From assembly GCA_034440635.1 (NCBI GenBank), contig JAOTON010000941.1:310001-374000 (forward strand): 64,000 nt of DNA. The letters run 5' to 3'. The stretch comes from Lepas anatifera. Taxonomy: Eukaryota; Arthropoda; Thecostraca; Lepadidae. The notes under the pieces are model-generated. The model saw only the letters and a list, made by a program, of their open reading frames with translations. It made no database searches and was not told where the DNA came from. This document shows, piece by piece, positions 1 to 11,750 of the stretch; position 1 is the stretch's first letter, and each line of letters begins with the position of its first letter. The position numbers were made by a program, and so were the translations under genes.

Positions 1-1641
1 TCGTGATTGCTTTTCCATTCCAATCGAAAAATGTGTAGCACCGGGCCATTCCAAGGGCAAAGGCTCGACACCAAAAATGTTGACATGTCGAAAGTACGGT
101 AGTAGTTGGGAAAAATATTTGGTAACTTTCAGGGCGAAGTCGACGGGGTGCTGCTGTTGCGTTCCTGTCCACACTCGTGTGTGTAGCACACATGCCGCTC
201 AGTAACATGACAAAATCACCACAACTAAAAAGTATTACTTTACAAGTTCGCAAGCAGTTCTATACGTATAGACCCAGATGTACATAATCATAAACGTCGG
301 AACAGGGGGTCCGGTGACCCTACGAGCAACAACTCAGGGAGCTAAAGCCCCCCTTAGGATCCTGGCCATCCAGCGGCTGCAACGTGGGCTGCAGAAAGGA
401 CGGGGTCACGCTCTGTATATTGCAATTGGGACACACCCACGCTACGCACACCTATATTTTGGCTAGTCGTGTCCTGAAAGAGTGCCTGCACCTTCTTTGA
501 CCTATGCTGACCTCAATATTGACCTGAAAAAACTTTATATCATTTCTTTTGGTCTCGTCACGAGCTTTCGAACGCTGTTCATGATTTTTATTTAGTTCTC
601 CTGGGAAATGAGATAAGGAGGGGGGCGAAATACGCCCCCGCAACGGGGCGTGTCATGCGAGGTACCTACCCCAGCAGGGCGCGTGTTAAGATGGTCTGAC
701 GCCAAAAACGCAACAGAGCAGCAAAACACTGTTATGGCGGCAGGATGGAGGGACAGAACGTTGTTAAAGATATGATTCACAAAAAATGACCACCGAAAAC
801 CGGTCGCGCAGGATGCAATACGCCCTTTGGATGAAAAGTTGATGGCAAAGTGTGCCCTCTGAGACTCCACCATTCCCCCTTTCCCCACTTACCAATATCC
901 TAGATCCGCAACTATTCAAGAGCAAAAAGTTCGCAGCTGGAAACGTAGGAAAAATGTCAAATGTTAGCCAGAAGTGGTACGGCCAAGCATGGGTGTAATT
1001 TTCCCGAAATCTTTGGGGGTGCTCATCCCGTGGGGGCGGCATCCCATAGGGGCGGCAGCGTTGCAAGGGCGACACCCCTTCATTGCACCAAATCTGCTAT
1101 TCATCGCCTTTTAGCGCCTTTTATAGCACAGGGCACATTCTATTTTAATTTTGGGCAGGTATTATACAGCGTTTGCCAAACATGTTTGCTTTTGGCGACA
1201 TCCCAACAGTGGATGTCCCAATATTTGCCCCCAACAGAAAAGCTCGGGGCAAAACTATGTTTTGCCCCCCCCAGTGATCGACCCCCTTTTTCCCCCGACT
1301 CCTTTTAAGTTTATAAGCAAGATTTTGGTGCTTCAACTCTCAACTCCAAACAGAACCAGTTAAGTTCAGTGTAAATATTAGGCCGTGGACTGGAAAAAGT
1401 ATCGCGAGCCCATCTTTTCCATCCCGTGACGTTTTTTTTGCTTTTCGCCTCAAATACCCTAAATTAGACCGGCAAGTGATAATGTAGCGTAGCTTGCACG
1501 GCGTGACTTTTTTGCTTTTCCACTTTTGACTTTGGTTTGCCCCTCCCAGACCGACCGGCTAAATCCGTCACTGCATCCCAAAGCTACATATACGTCTCAA
1601 AAGAATCCAAATGAGTTGTAAATTTATTCACGATTGAACTA
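1..1641. other. Unassigned left flank with repeat fragments
   Basis: No convincing gene. About 495-688 matches the right end of the TTAA-flanked element at 51974-52957 (shared stretch around CTGACCTCAATATTGACCTG, then a terminal GCGTGTTAA), so it is a truncated relative. Around 986-1060, GGGTGTAATTTTC followed by CTTTGGGGGTGCTC and GGGGGCGGCA resembles the ends of the VNTR-bearing repeats at 8.3 and 10.6 kb. The open frames here are short, overlap on both strands and look like chance. Confidence 0.55.
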
Positions 1642-2093
1642 GGGTAGACCGGGGCAAGACGCCCCAGATAATGCTTCATCGCCCATATTTTTCGTTCTGG
1701 TTGGCAGATTTTGTAAATTCTGCGTCAATACATACTTTGGAAATTTTTATTTCGAAAAATGTGCAGAACTCTTACCCCTGTTGCAAATTTAACATGTCAT
1801 CGGACTTTTAGAAAAAGTCTGCAAAAGGGGCGTCCTGCCCCACACCCGGGGCAAAACGCCCCTGGAGGCGGGGCAAGTGGCCTCTCCGGGGCGTTTTGCC
1901 CCAGGAATGATGTTCCACTAACGTGTTTAGTCTTTTATGCCACGTATGTCACGCGGAATGCCCTTCGAGGTTATTACAACACAAAAAGTCATTTCACTTC
2001 ATTTCCAAGCTTCCATTTGTACTGAAAAAGGAGTGAGGCTAGGAACATTCTGAGCACATATAGACACCTGCTTACTTGAGCCCAGTTTAGGTC

Positions 2094-4085
2094 TCAAGAA
2101 GAACGACAGAAATCGCAAATGTAGACCTCCTGATGCTTATTGGCATCAGTGCAGGGAACACAAGCCCAGAGTGAGCACGCCCCACACTGTATCCACTCCT
2201 CACAAGAGAGGTCAAAACGCATGGAGCATATCAGACACCTTGTTACATCGTCAGAGGCAGAGGCAGCCGCTTGTTTCTTCGGATTCTTCTTCACTCTATT
2301 TTTCTGACTTGAATGAGCCGCCAACATCTTTTTCTTGAAGGGTGAGGATGTCAAAACGGTCGACTTCTCTGTTTTGGTCGTGCGCTTTCTCTTGGCTGCC
2401 TTTGGTATCGGAGAAAGCTTTTTCACTAAAGCGTCTGTAGCAGCAGGCTGGTCGGTGGTTGTCTTGCTGGAGGCTCCTCCGCGAGCATCTGCACCATCAG
2501 CCGCGCTGTTTCCTTTGTGGCCATCTGCACCGTCAGCCGCGCTGGCTCCTCCCGGGTCCCAACACCATCAGCCGCGCTGACTCCTCCTTGGGTGCCGACA
2601 CCGTCAGCCGCGCTGACTCCTCCTTGGGTGCCGACACCGTCAGCCGCGCTGGCTCCTCCGCGAGTACCTGCATCGTCAGCCACGCTGGATCCCCAAGGGT
2701 GAGTGCATCGTCAGCCGCGTTCGCTCCCCAAGGGTGCCTGCATCGTCATCTGCACTGGATTCCCCATGGGTGTCTGTACTGTTAGCTGCGCTGGTAGCCC
2801 CAAGGGTGCCTGCCCCGTCAGCCGCGCGAGGACGTCCGCTAGCGTCGACTGGGTCACCCACATTCTCGTTTGGAGCTGGCTCATCCGTCAGAAGCGATGG
2901 CGCGAAGTCCTCGTCAGAGAAGATATGATCATCCAGCGGCCACAAGCCTGTGACTTCAAAGCCTCTGATGGCCTTCTCTGGCGTTGCCACCTTGTTGAAG
3001 GCCTTGCCGATGAGCTCGCCGATGTCGAACATGGTGACGCCCTTTCCGCCGCTCGTCCTGAGGTGGTTTTCTACTGCAACGTTGTATGCAGCCTTCAGTG
3101 ACTTAAATACGGCCCTGTCCAAAGGCTGCATCTTGTGGGAGGTGTGGGGCTGCAGCGTAAGCATATGGACGTGATGATCCCTTGCAAACAGGACGGCATC
3201 CAGAGTCTTGTGGGAATGATGGCCGTCTAGTATCAAAAGCTGGGGATTGTTGGCGCTGCTCTGGGTCCACCGCTGAAAATGCTTCAGCCACTGTAGGAAG
3301 AGTTCTCCGTCTGTCCACCCGCTGCTGCTAACACCACCTACAGATCCAGGCGGAGTACCCTTCATTAGCAGGTCCAGCATCCGCTTTCGAGGCCAAATGA
3401 ACATGGGTGGAATGTAGTGACCTGCTGCGCTGCATGCAGCTACAACGGTAACAAGCTTACCGCGCTCGGCACTGGTGAGTGCTCCCACAGTGCGCTTACC
3501 GCACTTTCCCAGGATCTTTGAAGGAGTTTGGACGGTGGTGATGCCAGTCTCATCCATGTTCCAGACTTGCCTGCGCTCGAACTGATGTTTCTGGAGCAGG
3601 TCTTTGTAGATTTTGAAGAACTGCCGGACGGTTTCCCTGTTGAAGCCAACTGCCCGACTGATGCTTGTTCCTTCCGGCTTTCTTAGACTTACATCAGGGT
3701 TGCGCTTGAGGATTCCCCGAAGCCAGTCTTCTCCTGCGCATCCGTCTTTGAACGGATGTTGAAGTTTCAGTGCTCTGCAAGCCCAAACGCCAATCTTCGC
3801 ACATCAAGACTTGTTAGACCAAAAGACGACTTTCCATGTCAAGGATGTGTCCTTTCAAAACCTGCTCCACATCGGGAGGGAACACTGTTGCATATCTCCC
3901 AAGACGTTGACCCCTGGCAGTTTCACTTTACCGTCACGATGGCGCCGAAGCGTTTTGCAGGGTACACCGTACATGCGTGAAACTTCACGCACACCTTTGC
4001 CATTTTTCAGACATTCAAGGGATTTTCTAAGCGCGAGCTCCCCATATTTCTGACGCTGCGATTTCCGCTTGTAACGTCTAACCAT
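2094..4085 (-). pseudogene. pogo/jerky-type transposase, frameshifted
   Basis: Three parts read right to left. (1) 4085-3855 encodes a basic helix-turn-helix of pipsqueak type (KNGKGVREVSRMYGVPCKTL). (2) 3557-2676 encodes the DDE_1 endonuclease domain of pogo-like transposases: MDETGI (first Asp), LILDGHHSH (second Asp, about 109 residues on) and QPLDRAVFK (third Asp, 35 residues further), with the family-typical TSAERG. (3) 2426-2094 encodes a basic stretch and a Cys-rich PHD-like finger (CLIC, EEWIQCGACSLW, CDFC). Between (1) and (2) the frame changes at least twice (near 3880 and 3810); between (2) and (3) it changes within a 36-bp tandem repeat (about 2540-2900) encoding ADGVGTQGGVSA-like units. 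The catalytic region is open but the whole gene is not. Confidence 0.88.
2540..2900 (-). repeat. 36-bp tandem repeat inside the transposase linker
   Basis: Units of about 36 bp (GCCGCGCTGACTCCTCC, TTGGGTGCCGACACCGTCA) repeat with increasing divergence toward 2900. Being a multiple of three, they encode a low-complexity linker of 12-residue units between the DDE domain and the Cys-rich finger. Frame changes at both edges suggest indels arising during repeat expansion. Confidence 0.75.
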
Positions 4086-4667
4086 CTCTGAAATAAGGGG
4101 ACCAACATGTAACTTTTGTCCAGTAATACGATGGGAAATAGCTGCGGTACGTTCTTATCAGGCTCCTTTTTGTCTGGAGGCAACCACTGTTCAAGTTTGG
4201 TCAAATGATAAAGTATACCGGGGTAAAACGCCTCGCCAGTGGGGCAAAACGCCCCACGGGGCGATTGGCCCCGTCTGAAACGGGGCGTTTTACCCCATGG
4301 CGAGGCTGCAGCACAACATTTCACCTATACCGAAATGCGTCAAATTTGTCACGAAAACAAATACGGCGCTGAACACGCAAGACATCGGCTTAAAACTTAG
4401 ATATACTCCTCCAGACATCTAATTGCAAAGTCAGACAAAGTTTCGTTATTCGTTTGCAGTGCAAATATGGAAAAATGATACCTAGATAATGTTTTTACCT
4501 GTATCTTTCCGCAGACGCAACTCGTGTTGTCTTGAAGGCGTGCCACAGAATGTTCATGGTTTGTTTGCTTCTGCTGACGCCATGTTTTTATCAAGAACCT
4601 TTTAGTTATTAAGAAATTCGGGTGGGGCATTTTACCCCGGCGGGGCGTCTTGCCCCGGTCTACCCTA

Positions 4668-5689
4668 TATCAGTTTTGCGGGGTCAAATTTTACCTTCGG
4701 AATGGCAGAGTAGATGAAAACTGAAACGAAAGCAAAGGACTTAATCACTATGTGAAAATAAAGCAAAACACCGACAGCACTCCAAACAATGCGTGTATTA
4801 TTCTGTAAATATTAATAAATATGCTAACTCCGCTGTACCCATAAATGCCCTTTATTTTTTCCCTTGCCCCTTTATTGTTTACCCTAACACACAGAGGCGG
4901 CAAGAATCAGTGCTGCATAACTGCCCAGGGCGGCAGTAATGGACCAAGAACGGCACAAATTAGAATGAAAGTGATAATCTGGGGGCGACAGCGATTGGCC
5001 GGGTCGGCAAGAAACAGGGCAAAATCATAAGTCGTGGGCGGCAGTGATAAGACAGGGGCATTAGCTATGAACTAGGAGCAGCGCAAATCAGAATGGAAGT
5101 GATAAGGCGAGGGCAGCAGTGAGATACATAGATATATAGATAGATATTGAGCTTTCCATAATGCATGACTTTTCAGCCCTCAATCACAAGCACACATAGG
5201 AGTAAGCACCTTCGCAAACCAGGCAATACTTTACACAGCATGACCGTTGTAGAAAAAAACAATTTCAACAAGTCAGTTCATTTCTAGCCTATCCTCTTTC
5301 CCAAATGCCTGCTATACTATCCTACCGTTCCATGCTTCTACCCCCCGCCCTCCCTGAAACGAAAACTTTGTTTGGCTTTTTCCGTTCTCATCCTTGGGAG
5401 TTCTAGCATATCGAGGTCGGTCCCGCGTGTGCTCCAGCTAGAGATTTTGGAGCGACGCGGAACTGATCGCGACAGTGCACTGCCAGAGTCGTCGGAGAGC
5501 AGTCTTTTTATCATTGTATGTCACGTTTCTTCAGCAGATCACGAAACGTCAGCTAACCCAGGGATTGGAGGACTGGCGTCACGTGCTCACGTTTGCTCAG
5601 TCCCTTTGCGATGCGTGCGACAAAATTCAAAACTTTCTAGATGCGATGTTTTTGAGTGATATTGCAGCCTCCCCATACAGTCATGCAAC
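4668..5689. other. Unassigned, with outlying GGCGGCAGT-type repeat units
   Basis: No coding evidence. From about 4895 to 5125 there are degenerate units of the type GGGCGGCAGTGATAAG, the same family as the large array at 9.3-10.2 kb. The remainder is AT-rich and unrecognised. Confidence 0.5.
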
Positions 5690-7100
5690 ACTATATATGT
5701 GGGAACACGAGGCTTGAACTAGTGGTTTTCTGGTCTCTGGTGTGATTTTGCAGCTTAAGCGAGGTGAGGGTGCCGTAACAGCTACGAGTTACTTGTGAGA
5801 CTTGTTTTTCCCAGGCCAGGGCTGAGTCGTCGAAGACACCAATGATCATAACATATGATATTGTTTTGACAAGGCTGTTACCGAACTGAATAGTGAGTTT
5901 CGGGTCACACCGGTTCCAACTTGACTTTAAAATGAGAAGCTCAGTTTGCTTGGGTTTACTTTGAGCCAATTTTGAGTGAACCAGTCGTGAGCTAGTCTTC
6001 GAGTACCTTCCACTAGCAGTTTTAGGTGGCAGATGTTCCCAGTATCTGAGTCTAGGAACTGTGGATCATCCGCGTACATGGTGAGCTTGCCCGAAGACAG
6101 GTGAGATGCCAGGTCATTTGTAAAGATCAAAAACAATTTTGGTCCCAGGAGTGAGCCCTAGACCACGCCGTGCGTCACTGGCGTTGACCCAGCTCTGCCT
6201 CCATGGATCTCCGGAGTCCTATTTGACAGCCAGTACTTGAACCATTGCTGGTCTATACCATACCACCCTAGCTTCTGGAGTAAGCGCGAGTGTTCTATGC
6301 TATAAACGCGCGTGATATGCCAGCCGTTGAGAAGGTAGTGACGTGTCCTTGGTCCATGCTGTCAGAGATGAAATTAACAGTTTCTAGTATTGCTGTTTCA
6401 GTTGAATGTGCCGATCTGAAACCGTGCTGGTTTTCGCACAGTATGTGGCTTTTCTCGAGATAGGACGATAGTTAGAGACATACCACCCTCTCGCACAGTT
6501 TGCTACGGATGAAAATTGGCCTGAAGTTCCCGATATCACTGCGGTTTCCTTTGTAGAGTGGGATCAGTGAGGCCTCCTTCCACTGTGGATGTACCTCTCC
6601 AGTACGGAGTGAACAGCTGATGATGTTATTAAGATGCGGACCAGTAACTGCGAAAGTTGATCTTAGCATCTGGATTGTAATGCCATCATTTCCACATGCA
6701 CGTGAGCTGCCCATGCGTTTCAGTGCATTCCATAATTCGGGAAGGGTGACAAGCTGCATTCCGAAGGCGTCAGAGCAAACTCTCGGAGGTCGTCTCTCAG
6801 CTTCACCCCTTGAGGCACAACGGAAAGTGCTACTGCGACATCCGTGCAGGTTTCGACAAAATGATGGTTGAGTTTGTTTGCTCAATGACGATCACTGAGA
6901 TTGAGTGGCTCAGTCTTTGGCTCTGGTTTCTTAGATGCCAGGAAGCATCATCTTATATCGCTCCATGTTTTGGAGGATTCGTTTCGGAAGTTGGCGAAAT
7001 GCTCGGAGCTGGCCTGGAGCAGAACTTTTTGATGGAATTTCTGCACTCACGATAGGCTTTCAGTTTCTCTACGTCTCAACGGTCTCGGTCTCTCGCCTCT
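5690..7100 (-). pseudogene. Decayed Jockey/CR1-type LINE reverse transcriptase
   Basis: Minus-strand fragments in all three frames together follow the order of a non-LTR reverse transcriptase: ACGNDGITIQML, WKEASLIPLYKGNRSDIGNF (finger region), an HSTETA-like palm motif around 6400, then LTMYADDPQF at 6100-6050 with the YADD catalytic pair, then a thumb-like segment to about 5700. Stops and frameshifts separate these blocks, so it is a pseudogene. Endonuclease and 3' tail are not recognisable. The fragment sits inside the GGCGGCAGT minisatellite territory. Confidence 0.85.
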
Positions 7101-7519
7101 CTGGCTTGGTCCAGCCGCGTCATGCACTCCCTCAGAGCTGTTCATTGTTGTTAAGCCAAGTTAAGCCAGCTAAGGGAGCGGGTGTCTTAACCGCATGGTT
7201 TTAAGAGGCATGTTCTTGTCAATTTGGGGCTGCCATACTTCGTACCAGGCGTTCCATTTCTCAGTGATAGTTTCATCCTGGTAAACTTGGCTCCAGTCTG
7301 CCTCAAGAAGGTCCAGACAGTGGGTGAGGACTCGTGGCTGGTAGTTATGGACTAAAGGCGGTACGAATCAGGGCGGAAGTGATAAGTTGGGGACGGGGTG
7401 GTATTGGTTAGCCGAGGGCGGCACGAACCAAGGCAAAATGGATAAGCCGAGGACGGGAATGGTGAGTCGTAGGTAGTAGTTATAAGCTACGGGGGGGACA
7501 CGAATCAGGGCGGAACAGG

Positions 7520-7740
7520 TAAGCTGGGGCAGGAACAGTGGATTCCGAGGGGCAGGGTGTGCAGTTGCACACCCTGAAAAAAATGAGTGTGTGCAAAAGT
7601 ATCTCTTTGCACACCCGGTTTTGACTTGGCCCGGAGAAGCGCCCCGAATTTGGGCGGCGCCCCTGGCCTGCCACGAAAAAATCTGAACTAAACACCGCCT
7701 ATCTGAAGAGGTAGGACCCTCTGTGCGAAATAAAAACAGT
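7520..7740 (-). repeat. 'Head' element of the VNTR composite family
   Basis: Read on the minus strand this begins with CACAGAGGGTCCTACCTC, has TCAGATAGGCGGTG, then a stem-loop (GTGTGCAAA-type arms at 7587-7614) and GTGTGCAACTGCACACCCTG, and ends GGAATCCACTGTTCC before minisatellite-like units begin. The same block recurs on the plus strand at about 23739-23960, 24290-24500, 25003-25215 and 25550-25760, where it again adjoins a VNTR. The repeat is directly visible; its mobile nature is inferred. Confidence 0.75.
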
Positions 7741-7789
7741 TTCAAATATGAATGGTTCCCCCTGTCATCAAAACCGTCCAATAGAGAGA

Positions 7790-10665
7790 GCAAATAGACC
7801 CAATTTATCCACTCAACTTGGGAAAATGATGCCGGTGCCCCCCCTGAGTGGGCGCCCTAGAGAGCCAAAGGCGTCCCCCCTGGGTAGGAAGGCGCCCCCT
7901 CCCAAAAATCTTGCACACCCGCCCGAAAATGGAATCCACCATCTCTGAGCTGGGGGCGGCAGTCATGAGCCCAGGGCGGCACGAATTAGACCGGAAGTGA
8001 TAAGTCAGAGGCGGCATTCATTGGCCGAGGCGGTAGTGATGTGCTGGGGGCGGCATTAAGCAGGGCGGCAGCGATAAGGCGGGGATAGCACTGGTGAGCC
8101 ACTGACAGCAGTGATGAGCCGGGTGCTGTTTGAAACAGGGCGGCAGTGATAAGTCAGAGCTGGCATGAATCAGGGTGGCAGTGATAGGCAGGAGGCGGCA
8201 GTGATGAACCATGGCGGCATAACTCAGGGTGGTAGTGATGAACCGGGGGCGGCATGAATCACAGTGGTAAGACGGAGGCGGCATGAATCAGGGCAGCAAT
8301 GCTGAACCAGGGTGCGACACATGAATTGGGGGTGCTCAAATCATGATGGGGTTGCTCGCACACCCGAAAGAGATAATAATTTCACCCCTGGCTGATACTA
8401 AAGCAGTAAAAGCGCGACAGCAACAGGCTACCATTTACTCGGTTTGGGGAATTCCTCCAATACGCAAACATATAACGATTAGACGATAGTGGGGTGCTGT
8501 TTACTCTCTGGAAGGGTGTTAGAGATTCCTGCTGACAAAACTGTGCTGACAGCAGGTCCTTAGTTTGACCAGTTTTAGGGGCCATGGCCGGATTGGTCTC
8601 CTCGGCAGTGATAAGCCAGGGGCGGCAGTGATCAGCCGGAGGCGGCAGTAAGTATTCGAGAGAGGAAGTGTCTAACCAGGTCCAGTGATTAATCATGGCG
8701 GCAGTGATGAACCAGGGGAGACAGTGATCAGCCTGAGTGCGGCAGTGATGAACCAAGGGAGGTAGCAATGAGTCAGGGCGGTGGGCATTTGGGTTAAAAT
8801 ATGCCGGGAACAGCATCGATGAGCCAGATGCAGCATGGATTAGGGCGTTAATGATAAACCAGGGGCAGGAGTGATCAGCCGGGAGACGGTCCATCATCAT
8901 ATTTGGGTTTTAGGGCACGTCGATATCTAGGATCATACGGCGCCCATAACACTAAATAAATTACGTAAATAGGGCATTTCCGCCCAAGTTTCAACAAGCC
9001 AGGTGGCAAAACAGGTCAGGCTGCGAAAATTGTATCAGAAGATTATATAAAAGCATATATAAAATAAGTAAATACAATAAAATGAACTATAGACACTGAA
9101 AAATGGCAGTCAGTTTCATACGACACATTAGGGTCAGTGACAAGCTAACATGAAACTCGACGTTATGTAAAATTTGAAAGACTACTAGGATGAATATATG
9201 GCACTAAAGCTAACGCTCCTCGGGTATGACTTGACGCCAGTTATATCCAAAGAAGGATGCTCCCCCAGAACATTCACTGCCCAGATATCCCCGGGATACT
9301 CACTGCCCCGGGAGACGTCAGTGATGAACCAGGGGCGGCAGTTACAGTCAGGGGTGTCAGTGATCAAGCAGGGGTGTTATTTATCAGTCAGGGGGCGGCA
9401 GTTATCAGTCAGGAGGCTGCAGTTAACAGCCAGGGGGGGCGGCAGTATCAGTCAGGGACGGCAGTGATCAGTCAGGGGGCGGCAGCGATCTGCCAGGTGG
9501 CGGCAGTGATCTTCCATGGGACGGCAATGATCAGCCAGGGGCGGCAGTGATCAGCCAGGGGATGCAGTCAGCAGCCAAGGGGCGGCAGTTATCCGTCAGG
9601 GAGCGGGAATTATCAGCCAGAAGGCGGCAGTGATCAGACAGGGGTGGAAGTTATCAGCCAGGGGGCGGCAGTTATCATTCAGGGGGCGATAGTTATCATT
9701 CAGGGGGCGGCAATGAATAGCCAGGGGTGGCAGTGACCAGCCAGGGGCGGCAGTTACCAGGCAGGGAGCGGAAATGATCAGTCAGGGGGCGGCAGTGAAC
9801 ATCCAGGGGGCGACAGGGATCAGCCAGGGGGCGACAGTGATCAGCCAGGGGGCGGCAGTTATCGGTCAGGGGGCGACATTTATCAGTGAGGGGGTGGCAG
9901 TGATCAGCCAGGGACCGGCAGTGATCAGTCAGGGGCGTCGGTGATCAGCCATGGGCGGCAGTTATCAGCCAAGGGGCGGCAGTTATCAGTCAGGGGACTG
10001 TAGTGATCAGCCAGGGGGCGGCAGTGATCAGCCAGAGGCGGAAGTTATCAATTAGTATAGGGCAGCAGGTTTGAACCAAGGGGCGGCAGTTATCAGTCAG
10101 GGGGCGGCAGGTATCAGCCAGGGGGTGACAGTGATCAGCCAGGGGGCGGCAGTGATGATTCGGGGAGTGACAGTGACTAACCAGGAGGAGTACGTATGTA
10201 TATGGGTGGAGAAATATACCGGGGACAGTTTTGATTAGCCAGAACCGGCATGAATCAAGGCTGCAGTGATAAACCAGGGGTGTTAGTGCTGATCAGTGAT
10301 GAACCAAAGGAGGCAATAGTCATTCAGGGAGGGGGCGGCAGTGATTTACTGTTGGCGGCAGTGATCAGGCGGGAGTGGCAGTAATGTGGCGTCACAAATC
10401 AGGGCGAAAGTGATAGGCCACGCGGCATTGATGAGGCAGAGTTGGAATCAATCAGGGTGGAAATAATAAACCTCGGGACGGAAAACTTGTCAGGGGCGGA
10501 ATGAATCAGGACGGCAGTGATGAGATAGCGTGACACCGTTCTGGGCGGCGGTGGTAAGCCAGGGGTGGCACATGTATTGGGGGTGTTCAGCACATGATTG
10601 GGGGTGCTCAAATTAGGATTGGGGGTGCTCGGGCACCCCAAAGAGATAGAAAATTACACCCCTGC
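7790..10665. repeat. Minisatellite territory, GGGGGCGGCAGTGATCAGCCA-type units
   Basis: A unit of about 21 bp built on GGCGGCAGTGATCAGCCAG repeats dozens of times, most regularly between 9300 and 10180, with variants TTATCAGTCAG and GACAGTGATCAG. Degenerate units extend over 7950-8350 and 8600-8900. Each regular unit has a TGATCA palindrome. Two edges (8310-8395 and 10560-10665) share a run of GGGGGTGCTCA units ending in a pattern that, on the minus strand, reads CAGGGGTG then AATT, resembling a transposon end. The 8395-8590 and 8900-9190 interruptions are unassigned. Frames here encode only repeat translations. Confidence 0.85.
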
Positions 10666-10934
10666 AGCCAAGATAATTAATGATACTAGCAATTTTTTCA
10701 GTTATGTGGTAAAAATAATTTGATGACTACGTGGGATCGGAACGGAACTCCTGCTTCCTATCAAATGGGAAATGAGCTGAAAAATCTTTCGTCAAGTACC
10801 TAAATATCAATCTGTCAACAATTAGTTTTCAACAGCGATACAAAAGCGTTCTGTCCTTTTCCTTTGGGCTTATGACAACGACCAATGATCATTGCAGTCT
10901 GAAATGTGGCTTTTGTGATATTTATTTGTCCATT

Positions 10935-11200
10935 TTAGTATTAATAAAATTTGGCTTCTTATTGGCCCTTTTCAAACACGGTTTGTCCCTTTTCTGCGGA
11001 AAAAACCGGGGAGCCCTAGGCAGCATCCATAATCTCCAGAATATGGAGTAGCACAAACAATTAGGAAACATTTTTGATACTAACGCATAATAAGTTTTAT
11101 TACCCCCCTCCAAATTGAGTCTTGATCCCCTGAAGACACTACAATGGGCAGCATAGAAAGCGCTTCCACTAAGTTTTCCCAAAAAAATGCCCTGCATGGC
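10935..11200. repeat. Dispersed repeat, copy 1
   Basis: About 260 bp aligns in order with 22690-22960. Shared landmarks are a TTTCAAACACGGTTTG-like stretch, then GGCAGCAT, then GATCCCC-GAAGACACTA, then an A-run and TGCC/TTCTGC. Divergence is substantial. No coding potential; nature unknown. Confidence 0.6.
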
Positions 11201-11750
11201 ACGCAGTGCGTGCCCAGGGGCGAACGCAGACCCGCGAGTTTTGGGGGATAAACCCCATGTCTGCCTTTCCGCCTGGGGGGAGGGGGGACGTGCGATTTGG
11301 GTGCTCGACAGAACTAGTATAAGCCACCTCTCCAAGTGCATGATCGTCTCTCTCTCTCTCTCGAGGGGTAGGGAGTGGGAGCGAAAATTTGTTTTGCTCG
11401 TCAGACCACCTTTTTTTACAAATTTATCCCGCCTTTGGGGGTCGGGGGAATATAGTTTGGACCCCTTCCAGTGCTTCGGGGGCATGGCCGGAATGCCCCC
11501 CCCCGCGTCCGCCGATGTGCGTGCCCCCCTTTGCCCCCTGGATCCGCCTATGCTCCCAGTGATTTTCGGAAATCAATGCCCTTTGCTTCTTCTTCCTGGG
11601 TCCACCTATGGTTAGGTTGCGATCAAATCAGTTTGGTTCGGTATTCCGTTGCATTCTGTTCTGTTCCCTCTGTTCTGTTGCGTTCTTTAGGCTCGGCTTT
11701 GACGACAACTGCTACTTTGAACAATTTCTGGAGGTTTTAAAAAGACCTTC
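11201..11750. other. Unassigned, GC-rich then AT-rich, with a (CT)n run
   Basis: Contains a short (TC)n run near 11346-11362 and a stretch ending CCTGGATCCGCCTATG near 11537-11552, which matches the inverted-repeat end of the hAT-like MITE at 14531/19401. No coding evidence. Confidence 0.45.

Larger units (their letters stand above)
1642..4665 (-). mobile_element. Complete pogo-like DNA transposon with perfect TIRs
   Basis: The element is bounded by a perfect 24-bp terminal inverted repeat (starts GGGTAGACCGGGGCAAG at 1642; its reverse complement ends at 4665) and flanked by TA on both sides (1640-1641, 4666-4667), the target duplication of Tc1/mariner-pogo elements. Sub-terminal blocks at about 1825-1915 and 4220-4310 carry repeated palindromes around GGGGCAAAACGCCCC, possible transposase-binding or hairpin sites. 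The length of 3,024 bp fits a full-length autonomous element. The transposase reads on the minus strand and is broken by frameshifts, so the copy is probably inactive but potentially mobilisable. Boundaries are seen directly; the superfamily is inferred from the DDE domain and TA duplication. Confidence 0.9.

Noticed and set aside
9185..9550. Direct-repeat array resembling CRISPR
   Set aside because: Units abut without unique spacers, and the sequence is eukaryotic; it is a minisatellite.
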